21,279 nt of DNA from Eimeria necatrix. Taxonomy: Eukaryota; Apicomplexa; Conoidasida; Eucoccidiorida; Eimeriidae. The position numbers were made by a program, and so were the translations under genes. This document shows, piece by piece, positions 20,469 through 21,279 of this stretch. Positions within the stretch are counted from its first letter, which is position 1, and every line of letters begins with the position of its first letter. The notes under the pieces are model-generated. The model had not been told where the DNA came from. It ran no database searches and saw only the letters and a program-made list of their open reading frames with translations. The stretch is taken from assembly GCF_000499385.1 (NCBI RefSeq), contig NW_013654499.1:1-21279 (forward strand), given 5' to 3'.

Positions 20469-21279
20469 CCGTCGTGATTGGTGTCTTATTCATTCTCAGA
20501 ATAACCTCATTTGTGCTTGTGCACAGGCTTCTGCTAAGTAATGTGCATTGTTTTATGCATTGTGCTTTTGAATATCAGCCAACGCAACACACTCCCAAAG
20601 CAAATTCCGTTAGCGCATCCTTCGCGGTTTTTGGTTTGTATTTATGAACCTCGCAGATAATGTAAGCTTTGTGCCCCAGCCAGTGAGCCTCCAAAATACA
20701 AGAGGCACACACGCGGTATCAGTGAAAAACTCAAAGGCCGAAAAGGACTCACTTTCTGTGCAAGGTTAAATATTGAAGTTGTGATGAGCCAGCACTTCGT
20801 GCAAAGGCTTGATTTTATTCATGCTCTTAAAATGAGCTTGTTTCAGTGTTTATGCGAATATCCGGTGCGTTCTAGGTGAGAATGAGTGATCATAATGTGC
20901 GGTTTCCCGTATTGTGTGGTGCATTGTAAGAGCTCCAATCATTTGTCTGAGCAAAGCGCGACAACGAACACTTTATTTCATGAAGTGAAAGCGAAAGTAT
21001 TGGCTGTGACGTCTGTTCTACTGTTTTGTGGGCAGTAACATACTTTCCAATCAGTGCAAAGGCAATAGAGGCCTGGAAATTGCATGAAGAGCATGCCTCC
21101 AGGTTCTTCACTTCAGCTCTAGCAAGCACAGAAGATGAGTAAGATGAAAACCAATCTGCAGGCTTTTACGTTCTTGTCCTTTAACCCAAAATTGTGAAAT
21201 CGTCAGACTGTAAGCGAGGATGATTATCTTTACGTGAGTAATGGGCCTCTGTCGGGTCATTTTGTTTGACTGAGGCGGC
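20469..21279. other. No supported gene
   Basis: A 68-codon plus-strand stretch (20441-20647) starts inside the tandem repeat, and a 79-codon minus-strand stretch lies at 20890-21129. Neither shows a recognised motif, and both lengths are expected by chance. No RNA gene, long repeat or regulatory element was recognised up to the end of the window. Confidence 0.5.

Noticed and set aside
1..21279. Dinoflagellate-type spliced-leader relic
   Set aside because: I looked for the CATTTTGGCTCAAG-type core on reading through the sequence and did not see it, so a dinoflagellate origin cannot be supported this way.

Overview
No gene can be named with confidence in this window. It looks like non-coding or very intron-rich eukaryotic nuclear DNA. 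Stop codons occur at about the rate expected by chance in all six frames. The longest open stretch is about 139 codons, open stretches of 60-140 codons overlap freely on both strands, and there are no ordered Shine-Dalgarno/start-codon units. That excludes a normal bacterial, archaeal, phage, plasmid or organellar coding region. Base composition is close to balanced (mid-40s % G+C by eye, not computed). CpG is not visibly depleted, which argues against a vertebrate. Several places have a pyrimidine-rich tract ending in CAG/TAG, or a GTAAGT/GTAAGC-like donor, as in spliceosomal genes. I could not assign a lineage; an intron-rich protist, alga or invertebrate would all fit.

Layout. Positions 1-8842 hold no recognisable gene. 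A few possible exons with splice-like borders lie at 2283-2379 (-), 4909-5184 (-), 6075-6293 (+), 7880-8212 (+, two pieces) and 8722-8830 (+). A perfect 12-bp tandem doublet lies at 3401-3424. A 54-bp tandem duplication lies at 8843-8948. A coding-like stretch that would need a 30-base intron lies at 9837-10369. From 10370 to 18794 I see nothing I can defend as a gene.

The right end holds the clearest structures: a perfect 33-bp tandem duplication (18795-18860), a perfect short hairpin (19564-19583), a 67-bp foldback with a palindromic centre (20185-20251) and, 53 bases further on, a 71-bp tandem repeat of about 2.3 copies (20305-20468).

The best-supported content is therefore repeat structure. 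All exon calls are hypotheses at low confidence, and no pathway or gene cooperation can be inferred. I found no convincing new biological system. The most unusual spot is the foldback and tandem-repeat cluster at 20185-20468.
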